Source of the DNA: Actinacidiphila acididurans
GTDB lineage: Bacteria; Actinomycetota; Actinomycetes; Streptomycetales; Streptomycetaceae
DNA length: 64,000 nt
Assembly (NCBI RefSeq): GCF_016918855.1
Contig: NZ_JADKYB010000020.1
Location: 62,001 to 126,000 of the forward strand
Direction of reading: 5' to 3'
The number at the start of each line of letters is the position of its first letter. Within the stretch, counting starts at the first letter, position 1. This document shows, one piece after another, positions 60,397 to 64,000 of the stretch. Made by a program: the position numbers and the translations under genes. The notes under the pieces are model-generated. The model ran no database searches and had not been told where the DNA came from. It saw nothing but the letters and a program-made list of their open reading frames with translations.

Positions 60397-61752
60397 ATGA
60401 ACGACATCGCCGATGTACTCATTGTCCATGGCGGAACCCCACTTGAGGGCGAGATCCGGGTCAGAGGTGCGAAGAACCTGGTGCCGAAGGCCATGGTCGC
60501 CGCTCTGCTCGGCAGCGAACCCAGCAGACTGCGCAACGTCCCGGACATCAGGGACGTACGGGTGGTGCGCGGGCTGCTCCAGCTCCACGGCGTGACGGTC
60601 GAGGCCGGGGACGAGCCCGGCGAGCTGCTGCTCGACCCCACCCGGATGGAGAGCGCCAACGTCGCCGACATCGACGCGCACGCCGGCTCCTCCAGGATCC
60701 CGATCCTGCTCTGCGGCCCGCTGCTGCACCGGCTCGGGCACGCCTTCATCCCGGGGCTGGGCGGCTGCGACATCGGGGGCCGGCCGATCGACTTCCACTT
60801 CGACGTGCTGCGGCAGTTCGGCGCGGTCATCGAGAAGCGGGCGGACGGCCAGTACCTGGAGGCGCCCAAGGGGCTGCGCGGCGCGAAGATCCGGCTGCCG
60901 TACCCGTCGGTGGGCTCCACCGAGCAGGTGCTGCTGACCGCGGTGCTCGCCGAGGGCGTCACCGAGCTGGCCAACGCGGCCGTGGAGCCGGAGATCGAGG
61001 ACCTGATCTGCGTCCTGCAGAAAATGGGCGCGATCATTTCCATGGACACCGACCGCACCATCCGCATCACCGGAGTGGAGAAGCTGGGCGGTTACACGCA
61101 CCGCGCCATTCCGGACCGGTTGGAGGCGGCATCGTGGGCGAGCGCGGCGCTCGCGACCGAGGGCGACATCTACGTGCGCGGCGCGCAGCAGCGGTCGATG
61201 ATGACGTTCCTGAACACGTACCGGAAAGTCGGTGGCGCGTTCGAGATCGACGACGAGGGCATCCGGTTCTGGCACCCGGGCGGGCCGCTGAACGCGATCG
61301 CACTGGAGACCGACGTGCACCCGGGCTTCCAGACCGACTGGCAGCAGCCGCTGGTGGTGGCGCTGACCCAGGCGTCGGGGCTGTCCATCGTGCACGAGAC
61401 GGTGTACGAGTCGCGGCTGGGCTTCACCGAGGCGCTCAACCAGATGGGCGCACACATTCAGCTCTACCGCGAGTGCCTGGGCGGCAGCGCCTGCCGGTTC
61501 GGGCAGCGCAACTTCCTGCACTCGGCGGTGGTGTCCGGGCCGACCAAGCTGGCGGGCGCCGACCTGGTGATCCCCGACCTGCGCGGCGGCTTCTCGTACC
61601 TGATCGCGGCGCTGGCCGCGCAGGGCATCTCCCGGGTGCACGGCATCAGCCTGATCAACCGGGGTTACGAGAACTTCACCGCGAAGCTGCGGGACCTCGG
61701 GGCGCAGATCGAGGTGCCCGGCGAGGACCGCGCCGCGGCCCGGGTGGCCTGA
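60397..61752 (+). CDS. murA: UDP-N-acetylglucosamine 1-carboxyvinyltransferase
   Basis: 451 residues. It adds enolpyruvate from PEP to UDP-GlcNAc, the first committed step of peptidoglycan synthesis. The PEP-adduct cysteine is Cys124 in LGGCDIGGRPIDFH, so fosfomycin sensitivity would be expected. RVRGAKNLVPKAMVAALL, LPYPSVGSTEQVLLTAVLAE and TDVHPGFQTDWQQPLVVALT are EPT-family motifs. ATG 60397 at the family N-terminus; the open frame extends to 60337. Ends at a strong terminator shared with hup. Confidence 0.95.
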   Translation: MNDIADVLIVHGGTPLEGEIRVRGAKNLVPKAMVAALLGSEPSRLRNVPDIRDVRVVRGLLQLHGVTVEAGDEPGELLLDPTRMESANVADIDAHAGSSRIPILLCGPLLHRLGHAFIPGLGGCDIGGRPIDFHFDVLRQFGAVIEKRADGQYLEAPKGLRGAKIRLPYPSVGSTEQVLLTAVLAEGVTELANAAVEPEIEDLICVLQKMGAIISMDTDRTIRITGVEKLGGYTHRAIPDRLEAASWASAALATEGDIYVRGAQQRSMMTFLNTYRKVGGAFEIDDEGIRFWHPGGPLNAIALETDVHPGFQTDWQQPLVVALTQASGLSIVHETVYESRLGFTEALNQMGAHIQLYRECLGGSACRFGQRNFLHSAVVSGPTKLAGADLVIPDLRGGFSYLIAALAAQGISRVHGISLINRGYENFTAKLRDLGAQIEVPGEDRAAARVA

Positions 61753-61798
61753 CCGGCATCTGACCGGCACCGATCGGCACTCGATCGGCACAGCAGAC

Positions 61799-61836
61799 GA
61801 TGGCGGCGGTTCCCCTGCCGGGGGACCGCCGCCATC
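61799..61836. terminator. Bidirectional terminator between murA and the HU gene
   Basis: GATGGCGGCGGT and ACCGCCGCCATC pair perfectly, extended by CCCC/GGGG after one mismatch, with a TGCC loop. It lies between convergent stops and serves both. Confidence 0.85.
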
Positions 61837-61865
61837 GATGTCAGAACCCGTCGCGCCCCGGGTTC

Positions 61866-62147
61866 TCAGTTGCCCTTGGCGGCTTCCTTCAGCTTGGAGC
61901 CCGCGGAGACCTTGACGCTGTACCCGGCGGGGATGTTGATCGGCTCGCCGGTCTGCGGGTTGCGGGCGGTGCGGGCCGCACGGTGGGTGCGCTCGAAGGT
62001 CAGGAAGCCGGGGATGGTGACCTTCTCGTCACCCTTGGCCACAACCTCACCGACGGTCTCGGCGAACGCGGCCAGAACGGCGTCGGCGTCCTTGCGGGTC
62101 ACCTCGGCGCGGTCGGCCAGGGCGGCCACCAGCTCACTGCGGTTCAT
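61866..62147 (-). CDS. hup: HU-family DNA-binding protein
   Basis: 93 residues. The whole HU fold is present: MNRSELVAALADRAEVTRKD, AVLAAFAETVGEVVAKG, KVTIPGFLTFERTHRAARTA, and the DNA-binding arm RNPQTGEPINIPAGYSVKVS with the intercalating Pro. It bends DNA as a homodimer and is a main nucleoid protein; this is the short HU without the Lys/Ala tail of HupS. ATG 62147. Its upstream region has a 16-bp palindrome. Confidence 0.96.
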   Translation of the reverse strand: MNRSELVAALADRAEVTRKDADAVLAAFAETVGEVVAKGDEKVTIPGFLTFERTHRAARTARNPQTGEPINIPAGYSVKVSAGSKLKEAAKGN

Positions 62148-62233
62148 ATCTGTACTCCCGTGTTCTTTCTGCCATGGGGGCGCGCGAGCCTGTAGCTGTT
62201 GCCGTGTGCCTCACTGCCCAGGTGTGCATCCTG

Positions 62234-62249
62234 CCCCCATATATGGGGG
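62234..62249. promoter_or_regulatory. Palindrome upstream of the HU gene
   Basis: CCCCCATATATGGGGG is a perfect 16-bp palindrome with an AT-only centre, 87-102 bp before the HU ATG. A second, imperfect inverted pair GTGATGAC/GTCGTCAC lies at 62303-62323. Confidence 0.6.
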
Positions 62250-62399
62250 GAAAGCCAATCGCCTGCCCGCGCGAGTCGTGGAAAAAGCCCCTGGCGAGAC
62301 CCGTGATGACGGATTGTCGTCACACCATAGACGCATCGAATCGGATTCCGCGACTTTTCGTGGCCGCCCGGTCACGCATGTATCAGGCAGCCGGACGTA

Positions 62400-63845
<1,446 letters not shown>

Positions 63846-63895
63846 GACGACCTTCTTCCGGGTTTTCCGTGCGCGTGCCGCCGGGGCGGCAGGTG

Positions 63896-63927
63896 TGCCT
63901 GTCGATGCGTGTTTGATGCCTGTCGAT
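63896..63927 (-). promoter_or_regulatory. Direct repeats upstream of malic enzyme
   Basis: ATCGACAGGCA occurs twice on the minus strand (63906-63896 and 63927-63917) with a 21-bp period, two turns of the helix, 51-82 bp before the ATG. Bases 63928-64000 show no further gene. Confidence 0.5.
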
Positions 63928-64000
63928 CGTGTCACCTACTGCCCGGTACACGGAAACCGCCCGGGCAAAGAACTGGTGGCCACGGAGTGATCGGCAGGAT

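Overview
The window is a very GC-rich (roughly 73%) actinobacterial chromosome segment and almost certainly comes from Streptomyces or a close relative (Streptomycetaceae). Evidence: a SALP sporulation protein (best match from memory ssgG), the mec-cysO-cysM cysteine system with a Cys leader peptide, DUF3039, DUF2017/ClpS, class F sortase, three RDD proteins, DasR-type operator sites, and many leaderless TAnnnT promoters placed 6-8 nt before the start codon. From memory the gene order also resembles the S. coelicolor core region around SCO28xx-SCO2951 (rph, clpS, ssgG, hppD, murA, hup, malic enzyme). No search was run. The content is mainly housekeeping core with a few accessory spots. No prophage, antibiotic cluster or CRISPR array was seen.

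Layout. 1-5 kb: the start of a secreted protein behind two chitinase/DasR-type boxes, a flavin monooxygenase, an IclR regulator, tRNA-Lys, a pentapeptide protein and a secreted M1 peptidase. 5-12 kb: a PP2C phosphatase, a class F sortase with its probable surface substrate, a HAD phosphatase, and a ROK regulator divergent from a Gfo/Idh oxidoreductase across a palindrome. 12-19 kb: FAHD, DUF445, a class V aminotransferase, an orphan ABC-ATPase tail, tRNA-Leu, a modular HNH nuclease, Bcp and a GroES-like protein. 19-27 kb: a class A PBP, an ABC-2 exporter operon, RdgB, a lipoprotein and RNase PH. 27-30.4 kb: an orphan PTS EIIB, an MBL hydrolase and the cysteine operon. 30-36 kb: an amino-acid permease, DUF2017-ClpS, and the NAD salvage pair pncB and pncA. 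36-42 kb: RDD proteins, ssgG, a GlcD-like oxidase, an S16 protease and Lrp. 42-50 kb: hppD, an IclR regulator, an XPB-like helicase, a CopG-Doc toxin-antitoxin pair, an MFS exporter, and tRNA-Cys with duplicated 3' ends. 50-57 kb: an unusual xanthine-dehydrogenase-type operon with an extra in-between ORF, then a GH20 hexosaminidase with a DasR box. 58-64 kb: a TPR membrane protein, DUF3039, YqgE, murA, the HU protein and malic enzyme.

How parts fit. Chitin/GlcNAc use (left-edge gene, GH20, EIIB) probably falls under DasR. Cysteine synthesis uses a protein-bound thiocarboxylate on CysO, joined to O-phosphoserine by CysM and released by Mec, with a leader peptide suited to sensing cysteine. PncA and PncB recycle nicotinamide. 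The most notable unexplained items are a 142-codon ORF coupled by ATGA overlaps on both sides inside the xanthine-dehydrogenase-like operon, whose large subunit lacks the catalytic Glu; the Cys leader peptide; the ABC-ATPase fragment; the tRNA-Cys 3' duplications; and an interspersed two-variant repeat concentrated between convergent genes.
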